Shown: piece by piece, positions 38,086-46,934 of the stretch | Layout of the letters: each line of letters starts with the position of its first letter | Numbering within the stretch: position 1 is the stretch's first letter | DNA from: Sphingobacteriales bacterium | GTDB lineage: Bacteria > Bacteroidota > Bacteroidia > Sphingobacteriales > Sphingobacteriaceae | Direction: 5' to 3' | Assembly (NCBI GenBank): GCA_015655115.1 | Contig: JAATFQ010000166.1 | Span: 1-50,667, forward strand | DNA length: 50,667 bases | The notes under the pieces: model-generated | The model's input: only the letters and a program-made list of their open reading frames with translations | Databases searched by the model: none | Told to the model about the DNA's origin: nothing | Made by a program: the position numbers and the translations under genes

Positions 38086-38778
38086 AATCTTAAAAAAGAA
38101 GCAGCAAGATCAGCACTGGACTACCTAAGGCCCAACCAAACCATAGGCTTAGGTGCTGGCAGTACAATAGGCTACCTTACGTAGTTGATTCACAATGAGA
38201 TTCCATTCAAAGACACATTGAAGTTCGTTACTCCATCATCCCACAGCGCGGAACTTATAAATAAATATCATTTAACGCACGTCGACCTCTCAGATTTAAA
38301 ATCAATCGACCTCTATTTCGACAGTTGTGACCAGGTAGATAAAGACCTGAATGCTTTTAAAAGCGGAGGCGGTATCCATACAAAAGAAAAAATCTTTGCA
38401 TCCATTGCATCAGAATTTATTTTGCTTGTAGAAGAAAGTAAACTGGTGCCAGTATTGAATACTGAATTTCCCCTTTGCATTGAGTTGTTCCCTGAGGCAG
38501 CTACATTTGTGCTGAACCATATTTCAAGGCTTTATACCGATTGCAGCATAACCCTAAGGATGAATGAAGAAACAAACTTACCTTTAGTTAATGGTAACGG
38601 TAATTTATTGGCTGACATCTATTTCGAGAATCTGCCGCTTTTGGAAGAACTGAATATTTCTGTAAAAGCGGTACCTGGAGTAATTGATCATTCTTTGTTT
38701 TATGGCATAGCCGCCAAAGTAATCGTCGCAGAATCCCAAGGGATACAACTTTTAGAAAAAAAATCAATCAATAGGTAG
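38080..38778 (+). pseudogene. rpiA: Ribose-5-phosphate isomerase A, interrupted by an in-frame TAG
   Basis: The ATG at 38080 opens MKNLKKEAARSALDYLRPNQ, then the phosphate-binding GLGAGSTIGYL, and hits TAG at 38182-38184. The same frame continues LIHNEIPFKDTLKFVTPSSH and reaches the natural end at 38778. Family motifs after the stop: YFDSCDQVDKDLNAFKSGGG (for the usual DGADEVD and GGGG), VEESKLVP, and VPGVIDHSLF. RpiA interconverts ribose-5-phosphate and ribulose-5-phosphate. The active-site region is unusual (Ser-Cys in place of Gly-Ala), so this may be a divergent second copy and not the housekeeping enzyme. Restart after the stop would lack the GSG phosphate loop, so the gene is most likely non-functional unless the stop is a sequencing error. 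Confidence 0.88.
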
Positions 38779-38802
38779 AAGAATGAAGTTCTACAATTTT
38801 AC

Positions 38803-38832
38803 TAAAAAAACCGGCTCCTAAACGGATGCCGG
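38803..38832 (-). terminator. Rho-independent terminator after the GH2 gene
   Basis: On the minus strand CCGGC-a-TCC pairs with GGA-GCCGG over a GTTTA loop and is followed by seven T residues. It ends the GH95-GH2 transcript about 110 bp beyond the GH2 stop, directly beside the end of rpiA. Confidence 0.8.
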
Positions 38833-38944
38833 CTCAATTCTAAATTTGCTATGATTATCGACGGTGTGAAGAAGGATTACAGCCCTCTGATTAAAAAATT
38901 GCTGATTGAATTCTCAAAATTCCATTACCTTGCAATTCTTATTA

Positions 38945-41900
38945 TTACCGGAATCCAGTTTTCATCATATTGAGCAGCAACTGCTGTCCCACAATATTTG
39001 CCGGATTCCTGGCAGATGTATTAAACGTACCTAAAGCAGCGTTTTCGCCGTCTCCTTCAGCTTTCTTCTCTAGTTTCACATCCTTAAGGCAAGACAGGAT
39101 ATCCAATGTACTGATAACAATCTTTCCGCGTCCGTGTGCAATTATGCTCAGAGCAGAATAAACTTCAGGTTTATGATCAGACACGCAGCCCACTAAAACA
39201 TCACCATTTCCAATCCGAAGCCCTACCCTGCTTTTATTATAAGCAGCAAAACATTGATATTCCCAGTTGAACACACAATTTTGTGGCAGCCCATCGAATA
39301 AAGGATGCTGTTTAACAAAGTAATTTCCTCCATACCAGCTCGTTCCTAATACTTGTGCCCCTCTATAATCGATCACTTCTTTTCTTGCCAGATGGGCAGC
39401 CCATTTCTCTGCATTTCCAGCGATAACAAGTGTATTTCCATTATTTACCCATTCCAGAATATCTGTTACCAGCGGATTCCCTGTCTGTAACGGATCAAAA
39501 GCACCTATTACCATTACACTGCCGTCTGGCCGGCCCGAACGGTAATTCTTAATTGGAATACCTGCGTACTTCAGAAAAGAACTGATCACGTGAGAAGTAT
39601 CTGCAACTACAATATCCGCAGGCACATGTGCTGTGTTTAATGCTACTGCAAATACTTCATCTTCACCTGTAGTAACCGTTTGATGATGTTGTATCAAACT
39701 AGCCGTAATCTTCGTATACCCGCTTGATTGCGGGCTAAACTTTAAACCACTGCTTAGCAATTGCCCATAGGTTGATCCACCGGTAACTTTAACAGGGATA
39801 CGTTTCGTCCAAACCAATTTTCCAGTAGCATTTTTAGCCTTTAGTTCCAGTGTGGCATCCCCTTTCAGACCTTTTTCATTAATCACATAAACATCAACAG
39901 TAGCCGTATCCTTTATTGAAAGCACTTTATAATTTACTTTCACGGCAAGGTAGAGTGGCTTGTTGTACCTTGCAATCAAATCAGCATCGCCTTTTAAATT
40001 ACGGTAATTATCCACTACACCGGAATGGTTTTCCAGCTTCATACTTTCCCAGCCATTTACAGCATATCCATCGATAAGGTTATTCATCCGGATATTTTCA
40101 ATGATCCTGCCCTGGTAGTAATAAGCTACATTACCCATTTTCCTGGTCAGGCTATCTACATTTGGAAATGCATTGTCAAAACCGTTATTTTTAAGGAAAT
40201 GGTCATAAGCCTCATACCATTTCAGATAACTACTGCTTTCCCATCCGATATCCACTCCTGTTTTCAATATTTCGTCCCTGATCAGCTGCAGTCTGGGCGG
40301 TGTACCGATCGCACCTTCTTCACCCAAATAATAGATCTCATCTTTGTGATCAGTGTACTTTGCATATTTATTCACCCCATTATATAAGTTATTGTGGTAT
40401 ACACCCGGACCACCTGCATGGTGCTGGTCGAACCAGCCATAGTCATAAAACGTCGTATCATATGGCAATAAGTGAAGCTTAAACCGGGCGTCCGGCTCAT
40501 TTAATTTAATACTGCCATTGGAAGAGTTGTATGTGATAATCCTGGTCTCGTCAAGCTTATGGCCGGCCAGCATTTCTTCTTTATCTTTATTGTCGGGCTG
40601 GGCACCCCGTTCATTATGCATATTATAAATGACCAGAGAAGGGTGGCTCCGGTCCCGACGTATCATTCTGAAGAATTTTTCATTACGGGCAGGAAGATAA
40701 AAACCAGCGACTTTTTTCTCCAGGTCATTTTTTGGATTAAAATAACTTTCCGGAATCTGATTACCTCCCGGTTCTTCAAAATAGAGCAGACCTAATTCAT
40801 CTGCATAATCGAGCACATTTGTCTGGCCAATGGTACGGTGGAAGTTGAGCATATTCAAACCCAATGCTTTAGCATCCTGGATTTGTTTTTTAGCCAGAGC
40901 ATCCGATGGCGCTATACCATTTACCGGCCAGAACCCCCATGAAATAGAAGTCCTGAGTACAATCCGTTTCCCATTAAGGTAAAACTGCTTGTCCCCTTTT
41001 TCATCTCTTATTTCAAACCACCTGAAACCAAACCTTTTATTGATCTGATCCGACAAACCCTGGCTTTTCCATGTCGCCCTCACAGTATATAAGTTTGGAT
41101 CTTCAACACTCCATGGTTTTCCGCTGGCCGCAGCAACAGTTACACTTTTAACATTCGCGCCTGTATCCAATCTTTCACTAGCTTGTCTACTCCACAGTAT
41201 AGCTCCTGTTTTATGATCCTGAACCTCCAGTAACAAAGCACCATCCACGGCTTTCCCCGAATTATTCTGCATACTGATCTCCAGGTTGACAGTGGTAACC
41301 CTGGGCGTATTTTTAACAAAAAGATCACTAAAAAAAACCGGGTCAGTTGCAATGAGTTTTACCTTTCCCGTTATGCCCCCAAAGCCATGTGTAGGTTGGG
41401 TACGGTAATCGCCCCACATAAAATTCTGGCTGTCCCGCCAGTCGAAATTACCGTTAGGATCAGTTATACGCACAGCGATATCATTGTCCCCTCCCCAATC
41501 TACTGCATCAGTAATATCCGCATCGAATGGTGTCCCGGTAATCAGGTCATAGGCAACAAGTTTTTTATTGACAAAAACTTCAGCTCTGAAGCGCACACTC
41601 TCAAAATTGAGCACGATTCTTTTCCCTTTAAGCGCTGAGGGAATTTTAACTTTTGTCGTAAACCAGGAAACGCCAAGATAATTGCCGGCAAGGCCAAAAG
41701 AATTTCCATTACTTCCCCAGTAATATTGCTCCACTGTGGCCGGCAAATGTGTTTCCTTACCCCTTGCCTTAACTAACGCTCCCCATCCGCCAGTGGGTAA
41801 ATGCACAGGGATTTTACCCAGGGGTGTACCCGGCAAAAACAACTGGTCATCCTGCCATTCCGCTTCAGGATCCAGGGAAATCTTCCACGAATAGTCACTG

Positions 41901-42016
41901 AGGTCTGTGACGGTTCTTCCCTTTTGCATACTATCCGAAGCCGGAATTTTCTTTTGCTGCGCATATCCGCTCAGGCTTATCAGGCAGCAGAAATAAATAT
42001 TCATGATTTTCTTCAT
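38945..42016 (-). CDS. GH2-family glycoside hydrolase, secreted
   Basis: A 1023-residue exported enzyme: signal peptide (about 1-19), sugar-binding jelly roll (WFTTKVKIPSALKGKRIVLNF and VRFRAEVFVNKKLVAYDL), Ig-like domain, TIM barrel, and C-terminal domains including a region VMVIGAFDPLQTGNPLVTDI. The acid/base candidate is Glu469 in NMHNERGAQ and the nucleophile candidate is Glu566 (or 567) in YYLGEEGAIG. GH2 members include beta-galactosidases, beta-mannosidases and beta-glucuronidases; the type cannot be fixed. Its ATG lies 7 bp after the GH95 stop, so the two are translated together and should act on the same glycan. It is the last gene of the remaining locus, before the terminator at 38803-38832. 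Confidence 0.9.
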   Translation of the reverse strand: MKKIMNIYFCCLISLSGYAQQKKIPASDSMQKGRTVTDLSDYSWKISLDPEAEWQDDQLFLPGTPLGKIPVHLPTGGWGALVKARGKETHLPATVEQYYWGSNGNSFGLAGNYLGVSWFTTKVKIPSALKGKRIVLNFESVRFRAEVFVNKKLVAYDLITGTPFDADITDAVDWGGDNDIAVRITDPNGNFDWRDSQNFMWGDYRTQPTHGFGGITGKVKLIATDPVFFSDLFVKNTPRVTTVNLEISMQNNSGKAVDGALLLEVQDHKTGAILWSRQASERLDTGANVKSVTVAAASGKPWSVEDPNLYTVRATWKSQGLSDQINKRFGFRWFEIRDEKGDKQFYLNGKRIVLRTSISWGFWPVNGIAPSDALAKKQIQDAKALGLNMLNFHRTIGQTNVLDYADELGLLYFEEPGGNQIPESYFNPKNDLEKKVAGFYLPARNEKFFRMIRRDRSHPSLVIYNMHNERGAQPDNKDKEEMLAGHKLDETRIITYNSSNGSIKLNEPDARFKLHLLPYDTTFYDYGWFDQHHAGGPGVYHNNLYNGVNKYAKYTDHKDEIYYLGEEGAIGTPPRLQLIRDEILKTGVDIGWESSSYLKWYEAYDHFLKNNGFDNAFPNVDSLTRKMGNVAYYYQGRIIENIRMNNLIDGYAVNGWESMKLENHSGVVDNYRNLKGDADLIARYNKPLYLAVKVNYKVLSIKDTATVDVYVINEKGLKGDATLELKAKNATGKLVWTKRIPVKVTGGSTYGQLLSSGLKFSPQSSGYTKITASLIQHHQTVTTGEDEVFAVALNTAHVPADIVVADTSHVISSFLKYAGIPIKNYRSGRPDGSVMVIGAFDPLQTGNPLVTDILEWVNNGNTLVIAGNAEKWAAHLARKEVIDYRGAQVLGTSWYGGNYFVKQHPLFDGLPQNCVFNWEYQCFAAYNKSRVGLRIGNGDVLVGCVSDHKPEVYSALSIIAHGRGKIVISTLDILSCLKDVKLEKKAEGDGENAALGTFNTSARNPANIVGQQLLLNMMKTGFR

Positions 42017-42023
42017 CAGTTAC

Positions 42024-44486
42024 TTATATAATTTTAAGTTCATATACTTTACCTGCTTCAGTTGTCAGATCATACAATAGCGTTGGCTTTTCGGTTACAT
42101 TTTTCAGTGTAGCTTTCGGAGAAATCAACGGATTTTTAATGTCATCAACTTTAAAAAATTGATTTGGATTTTCAAGGCTGGCTTTAATACTTTTTAGCCC
42201 TGACAACTTTCCCAATGGACTAATTGTACGTAGACGACAATTTCCACCAAGCGTAGAAAGGATTTTCACATTCGTCAGGACATGATTGTCCCATTCCATA
42301 TCAATAATAAAACCTCCGCGGGCTTTCAACCCTTTCACACTTCCCTTTTTCCAGGCAGATGGCAGTGCCGGTAATAGCTCAACAGCGCCATCCTGACTTT
42401 GTAACAGCATCTCTGCTATTCCTGCTGTACAGCCAAAATTACCGTCTATCTGAAAGGGGGGGTGTGCATCGAAAAAATTGGGATAAGTGCCGCCACCCTG
42501 TCCGCTTTGTACATCAGGAGATACCAGGTTAAGCTGATCAGAGATAATCTTAAAGGCATGATCACCATCTTTCATTCTTGCCCAGAAATTCACTTTCCAG
42601 CCCATGCTCCAGCCGGTAGACACGTCTCCTCTGCTGATAAGCGTATTTTTTGCTGCCGTAAAAAGCGCAGGATTGCGGTAAGGAGAAATCTGGTTTGAGG
42701 GATATAAACCAAATAAATGGGAAATATGGCGATGTTTATCATTTTTCCTGTCCCAGTCTTCTATCCATTCCTGAAGTTGACCATACTGTCCAATCTGCAT
42801 AGGCGGCAACTGATCACGTTTATTCTTCAGTATGGTGACGAACTCCATATCTGTCTTTAATGCCTCTGCTGCCTGAATAGTATGAGAGAAAAGCTCAAAA
42901 ACAATCTGGTTATCCATTGTAGTACCATAGGTTAAAGACACACCATTTCCCTTCGTATCGGTCATGTATTTATTCTCAGGGCTCATCGAGGGAGAAACCA
43001 CAAGCCAGCCATGGTCTGGCTCTTTTTGTAAAGCATCGACGTAAAAAGCAGCCGCTCCTTTGAGTATTGGATAGACTTCTTTCAAAAAGTTCTTATCGCC
43101 GGTAAAAAGATAATGTTCCCACAGGTGCCTGGTCAGCCACGCACCACCAGTAGGGTATACGCCATAAAAACCGCCGTCCACAATTCCTGTTATCCGCCAT
43201 AGATCTGTATTGTGATGAGCCATCCAGCCCTGCGCATGGTAGATTTTAGCTGCACTCTCCTTACCTGTTACAGACAAATCTTTGATCATATTAAACAGTG
43301 GATTACCCAATTCGGAAAGATTAGTGAGTTCGCTGGGCCAGTAATTCATCTCGGTATTGATATTGATCGTATATTTTGAATCCCAGGCCGGTTTTGTCTT
43401 ATCATTCCATTTTCCCTGAAGGTTTCCCGGCTGATCACCAGGTTGTGAGGACGATATTAACAGGTACCTCCCGAACTGAAAATACAACGACAACAATTCC
43501 GGATCATAAGTATTTCTAAAATTCCTGATGCGCTGATCAGTAGGTAGTTTGGCCGATTCATTATTGCCAAGATCAAGACTTACCCGGTTAAAATAGTTCT
43601 GGTAAAACCTGACATGTGCATTTAACTGATCATTATAGTCTCTTTTTACTGCATGCTGCAGTATCCTCAATGCTTTGTTGTGCGCATTGACAGAAAGGTC
43701 GTGATAGTTCTTAAAATTCGTAGCAATAGAAACATAGACCGTAGCTGAGTTCGCTCCGGTGACATTGATGGTAGTATCACCATAGGTCGTCCTGCCCCCT
43801 GTAGCTTTTACTTTAATGAGCGTCTCAAAATTTATTTTCGCCTCCAGCCCTTCGGCCACTCCTGGTGTACCAGTCAGTTTGAGTATGCCCTCACTTAATT
43901 TAACCGTACTATTTTTCTGGATTTTTCCGCATGCAATCTGAAAGCTCAAAACACCAGGTTTACTGGCCTCGATATGCAAAACGATCACACTGTCTGTAAA
44001 AGAAACAAATGAAGTACGCCTGTATTTTACCCCATCAACATCATATGTCACGGTCGACACTGCCCTGCTGATATCCAGATCCCTGTAGTAATTCGTTGCC
44101 TTTTCATGTCCGTCGAACTGTAGCAAGAGGTTACATGCAGGCTGATAGCTCATCCCGTTCTGAGGAGATCTCATTTTTTTAATAGATAATGCCTGTGCTT
44201 CGGCATATTTTTTCTCAAATAACAATTTCCTCAACTCAGGGATCACTATACCCTGGCTGTCCAAAATGTTGTTATGAGGCTGGCCAGTCCAGATGGTCTC
44301 TTCATTCAACTGTAATTGTTCTTTCCCAGCCCCCCCAAAAACCATGGCGGCTAAGCGTCCATTGCCAATTGGTAAAGCTTCATTCCAGTTTCCGGCAGGT
44401 TTATCATACCACAATTTTAAATTCTGCTGAGCAAAACCTGTAAAAGAGCATAGGCATACTGCAAAAATAATAAAGTAACTTCTCAT
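42024..44486 (-). CDS. GH95-family alpha-L-fucosidase (or alpha-L-galactosidase)
   Basis: An 820-residue exported enzyme with signal peptide (about 1-19). The N-terminal beta-domain contains the family signature [18 protein letters not shown] and [13 protein letters not shown]. The (alpha/alpha)6 barrel shows [19 protein letters not shown], in which conserved Asn residues support the general base, and [19 protein letters not shown] with the probable catalytic Asp. GH95 enzymes invert alpha-1,2-linked fucose or related L-galactose residues at side-chain ends, for example in xyloglucan or host glycans. With GH2 it would strip fucosylated galactose side chains; that is inference. It comes right after the HTCS-SusD scar and a stem-loop, so its own promoter and regulator may be lost. 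Confidence 0.93.
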   Translation of the reverse strand: MRSYFIIFAVCLCSFTGFAQQNLKLWYDKPAGNWNEALPIGNGRLAAMVFGGAGKEQLQLNEETIWTGQPHNNILDSQGIVIPELRKLLFEKKYAEAQALSIKKMRSPQNGMSYQPACNLLLQFDGHEKATNYYRDLDISRAVSTVTYDVDGVKYRRTSFVSFTDSVIVLHIEASKPGVLSFQIACGKIQKNSTVKLSEGILKLTGTPGVAEGLEAKINFETLIKVKATGGRTTYGDTTINVTGANSATVYVSIATNFKNYHDLSVNAHNKALRILQHAVKRDYNDQLNAHVRFYQNYFNRVSLDLGNNESAKLPTDQRIRNFRNTYDPELLSLYFQFGRYLLISSSQPGDQPGNLQGKWNDKTKPAWDSKYTININTEMNYWPSELTNLSELGNPLFNMIKDLSVTGKESAAKIYHAQGWMAHHNTDLWRITGIVDGGFYGVYPTGGAWLTRHLWEHYLFTGDKNFLKEVYPILKGAAAFYVDALQKEPDHGWLVVSPSMSPENKYMTDTKGNGVSLTYGTTMDNQIVFELFSHTIQAAEALKTDMEFVTILKNKRDQLPPMQIGQYGQLQEWIEDWDRKNDKHRHISHLFGLYPSNQISPYRNPALFTAAKNTLISRGDVSTGWSMGWKVNFWARMKDGDHAFKIISDQLNLVSPDVQSGQGGGTYPNFFDAHPPFQIDGNFGCTAGIAEMLLQSQDGAVELLPALPSAWKKGSVKGLKARGGFIIDMEWDNHVLTNVKILSTLGGNCRLRTISPLGKLSGLKSIKASLENPNQFFKVDDIKNPLISPKATLKNVTEKPTLLYDLTTEAGKVYELKII

Positions 44487-44507
44487 AATCGGGTTAATAA
44501 TAAATAG

Positions 44508-44544
44508 CGAACACTATAAGAATGAAAGAATCTTATAGTGTTCG
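44508..44544 (-). terminator. Perfect stem-loop between the susD remnant and GH95
   Basis: CGAACACTATAAGA pairs perfectly with TCTTATAGTGTTCG over a 9-nt loop (14 bp stem). No T-run follows on the minus strand. Position matches the stem-loop after the intact susD at 19806-19833, so it may shape the mRNA between susCD and enzyme genes. Confidence 0.6.
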
Positions 44545-44550
44545 GGTGCG

Positions 44551-44976
44551 TTAATATCCGTAATCCTGTTTTAAATTAGGATTCAAATCTATAATTGTTT
44601 TGTGTATCGGCAGTACTTCGGAATGATTAGATTGAAACGAATCTGTATACCTGGTTCCCATATGCACCAAGCCAGAGATAACCATCCTTATCTTCAAAGA
44701 TGTTGTCAATCCTGTTATTTTGTAGAGTTGAGCTGTCGCCCGGACTGGTTTTATAGGTGATAAAATTATCCCATCGAACCTGTTGATACCATCCCAGGTA
44801 CCAAACCACATAAACCCATCACGGTCTTTCAACATGGTTGTTACGCCATCATGTGATAAACCATCCTCCGTTGAGTAATGCTCAATTTTACATTTAATCT
44901 GTGCATTTACAATGCCGCTTAATAGCAGCAATATAATCAGACAACAAAAATATAAGTTGAATTGCTTCAAGGCCAT
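44551..44976 (-). pseudogene. Deletion scar: HTCS N-terminus joined to a SusD C-terminus
   Basis: The start is an HTCS: signal peptide (MALKQFNLYFCCLIILLLLS), then HYSTEDGLSHDGVTTMLKDRDG, FMWFGTWDGINRFDG, the first Reg_prop blades. At about 44767 one G is missing from a G run; in the +1 frame the sensor continues FITYKTSPGDSSTLQNNRID and DKDGYLWLGAYGNQVYRF. After about 44645 HTCS similarity ends. In the original frame the last segment reads SEVLPIHKTIIDLNPNLKQD-YGY, the characteristic SusD end (compare FPIAAYLRQLNPELEANP of the susD at 19854). So a deletion has removed most of the HTCS, all of SusC and nearly all of SusD, leaving GH95 and GH2. The frames also differ across the junction, so no useful protein is made. 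Confidence 0.82.
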
Positions 44977-45125
44977 GGAAGTTAAGGGGGTATTCTTATT
45001 TACTATTTGGTCAGGCAGGTAGATTGAATTATATTTTAATGAGCAATAATGGCTATTTTTATATTAAAATGCATAAGATAACCATGGAAATTTATGCAAT
45101 CGTTCCCGGTATAAAGGCCATATAC

Positions 45126-45153
45126 AAAAAAGGCCTACTCAATTGAGTAAGCC
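45126..45153 (-). terminator. Rho-independent terminator of the FMN reductase gene
   Basis: On the minus strand GGCTTACTC pairs with GAGTAGGCC over an AATT loop and is followed by six T residues, 28 bp beyond the reductase stop. Classic intrinsic terminator. Confidence 0.85.
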
Positions 45154-45180
45154 AATATTATAACCCATTAAGAACGTAGT

Positions 45181-45741
45181 TTACTTAGTCGCTGTTTTTG
45201 TAAACCAAGCCACAAATGCAGTTACCGCATGCTGAAGCAAATCCTTTGTTTTGCCCTCTTTCATCTGTCCATTCTCATCAAAAGCTTCACCAACCCTGGC
45301 CAGATAAACCTCAGGCTGCTGCATAACAGGCATGTTAAGAAACACAAGACTTTGCCTTAAATGATGATTAGCACCAAAAGCTGCAAGATTGCCAGGAGAA
45401 TTACTGAACACTGCCGCAGGTTTACCATTCCAGACACTTTTACCATAGGGACGTGACCCTACATCAATGGCATTCTTCAATACTCCAGGAACAGACCTAT
45501 TATACTCTGGAGTAATAAATATTACCCCTTCAATGGTATTCATTAAATCTCTGAATTCAGTATACTCTTCAGGAACAACTCCTTCATCATCAAAATCCTG
45601 ATTGTAAATTTGTAAATCGGCCAGAGTTACTAACTTAAATTCAAATCCTTCCGGAGCCATCTTTAATACTTCGGCGGCTAATTTCTTTGAGAATGATTCT
45701 TTGCGCAGGCTGCCTGCGATAATGCCTATTATTTTATTCAT
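45181..45741 (-). CDS. NAD(P)H-dependent FMN reductase (flavodoxin-like quinone reductase)
   Basis: A 186-residue flavodoxin-fold protein. The FMN phosphate loop is IIAGSLRKESFSKKLA; the flavin and dimer motif is FITPEYNRSVPGVLKNAIDV; a further motif is AAVFSNSPGNLAAFGANHHL. Related proteins (ChrR, YieF, azoreductase-like) reduce FMN, quinones, azo dyes or chromate with NAD(P)H by two-electron transfer. It is a single-gene unit with its own terminator. Operator D lies 250 bp upstream in the orientation that fits this gene, which would place it with the dioxygenase, tautomerase and MDR genes in one quinone-response regulon; this link is inference. Confidence 0.9.
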   Translation of the reverse strand: MNKIIGIIAGSLRKESFSKKLAAEVLKMAPEGFEFKLVTLADLQIYNQDFDDEGVVPEEYTEFRDLMNTIEGVIFITPEYNRSVPGVLKNAIDVGSRPYGKSVWNGKPAAVFSNSPGNLAAFGANHHLRQSLVFLNMPVMQQPEVYLARVGEAFDENGQMKEGKTKDLLQHAVTAFVAWFTKTATK

Positions 45742-46265
45742 GTTTTATTATTTTATTCTTTGGTCTTCAATTTACAGATCTATTCATACTTGCTCAATAT
45801 TCAAGCCGATAAATAAAAGCATGCCGCCTCAAATCCCAAATTAATATAAAAATGGATGTTGAACATAATATCTATTGAATTTCAATCGACATTTATTTTA
45901 TCTTCTTGACTACATTAACTGATCCAATGGGAAACGCCAGCTCCATAACAAATTATTGTTGCACAAGTTCAATAAAGAAAAACGGGTGCACACATGAACA
46001 AGGTTAAGTAATAAACTTAAACTTGTTTAAGCATACGAAAATTTCCACCTAAAGAAATGGAACATCCATTGTACGTTTCTCCAGCTAAATCTTTGATAAT
46101 CTCCTTTGAGTATGTTATTATACATGGGAAAGAGCTTTTCCTCATTTGCAAATCAAAAAGGTATCAATAGGTTCATTGTACTTGCCTGCTAAGGCCATCT
46201 GTTGAGCACCTGTAAAGCCTGAGAGATGCAACATCTTACAAATTTCATATATTAGCCCTCCTCAT
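45742..46265. other. Intergenic region with operator D and coding debris
   Basis: Contains operator D at 45993-46031 and traces of decayed coding on the minus strand. One 30-residue frame at 46142-46234 reads MLHLSGFTGAQQMALAGKYN and on; protein-like segments in other frames (for example KEIIKDLAGETYNGCSISLG near 46050-46110) could have been continuous with it before frameshifts. A 17-codon frame lies at 45893-45946. No family recognised. Confidence 0.4.
45993..46031 (-). promoter_or_regulatory. Operator D: fourth tandem palindrome site
   Basis: CATGA-ACAAGG-TTAAG (45993-46008), spacer TAATAAA (7 bp), then a perfect CTTAA-ACTTGT-TTAAG (46016-46031). Exactly 36.5 bp from the centre of the first palindrome ends a weak promoter-like element TGAACTTG (45964-45971, minus strand). 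Likely directed to the FMN reductase gene, though with a leader of about 220 nt. Confidence 0.55.
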
Positions 46266-46868
46266 ATGCACACACCAAAGATCACAAACGACCAAAAGCT
46301 TGCCGACGTCATACGTCTTGGCGATGAACGTGCGCTTGGTAAATTATATGATCGTTATTGGTTGAAGCTGCTTTCCATCGCCATAAACAGGTTGAACAGT
46401 GAAACCGAAGCGGAAGAGTGTGTCCAGGATGTTTTCATCGGAATATGGCGAAGACGGGAGTTATTCATCATTACAACCAACATGGAATCTTACCTCTCTG
46501 TTGCAATCAGAAACCAGGTAATGAACAGATTGGTGAAACGCTACACCAAGAAACATAACCCTGAGCCTCAGATTTCAGAATTTGCTTATGAAACGGCCGA
46601 CTCGAGCCTATTGCAGAAGGAATTATCTACACTGGTTGACGGTATCGTCTCTAAACTACCGGAAAAATGCCAGATAGTTTACAGACTGAGCAGACTGGAA
46701 GGAAAAAATAACAAAACAATTGCCGAAGAACTTAACATAACTGAAAAAACAGTGGAAGGACACCTCACAAAGGCAATAAAAACAATTCGCAAACAACTTT
46801 CTTCAGATATTAGCTTAACCATTTGGGCTATTTTGGAATGGTATATCCATTCAAAGACTAAAATTTAA
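46266..46868 (+). CDS. ECF RNA polymerase sigma factor (FecI-like)
   Basis: A 200-residue sigma factor. Region 2: LGKLYDRYWLKLLSIAINRL with EECVQDVFIGIWRRRE; region 4: LVDGIVSKLPEKCQIVYRLS and KNNKTIAEELNITEKTVEGHLTKAI. A hydrophobic tail (LTIWAILEWYIHSK) closes the protein. The upstream region holds operator D at about 235 bp, but the geometry fits the opposite gene better. It is followed 66 bp later by fecR and then by an STN-bearing SusC, the standard order of a surface-signalling system in Sphingobacteriaceae. Confidence 0.93.
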   Translation: MHTPKITNDQKLADVIRLGDERALGKLYDRYWLKLLSIAINRLNSETEAEECVQDVFIGIWRRRELFIITTNMESYLSVAIRNQVMNRLVKRYTKKHNPEPQISEFAYETADSSLLQKELSTLVDGIVSKLPEKCQIVYRLSRLEGKNNKTIAEELNITEKTVEGHLTKAIKTIRKQLSSDISLTIWAILEWYIHSKTKI

Positions 46869-46934
46869 AAAAAACTGAGCACTGAGCAAGGGTTACCACT
46901 GAATTTCTTGACTTATAGGGAAACAGCGTTTTAA

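Noticed and set aside
23843..38184. TAG read-through or codon reassignment as a common explanation for the broken SusC and rpiA
   Set aside because: TAG ends copA (14193), the hydrolase (35257) and the MDR gene (37727) at natural C-termini, the expected residue in SusC is Ser while in rpiA another residue is likely, and the HTCS break is TAA.
44627..44809. Separate 60-codon gene overlapping the HTCS remnant
   Set aside because: It is the +1 frame of the same HTCS sensor after loss of one G, not an independent gene.
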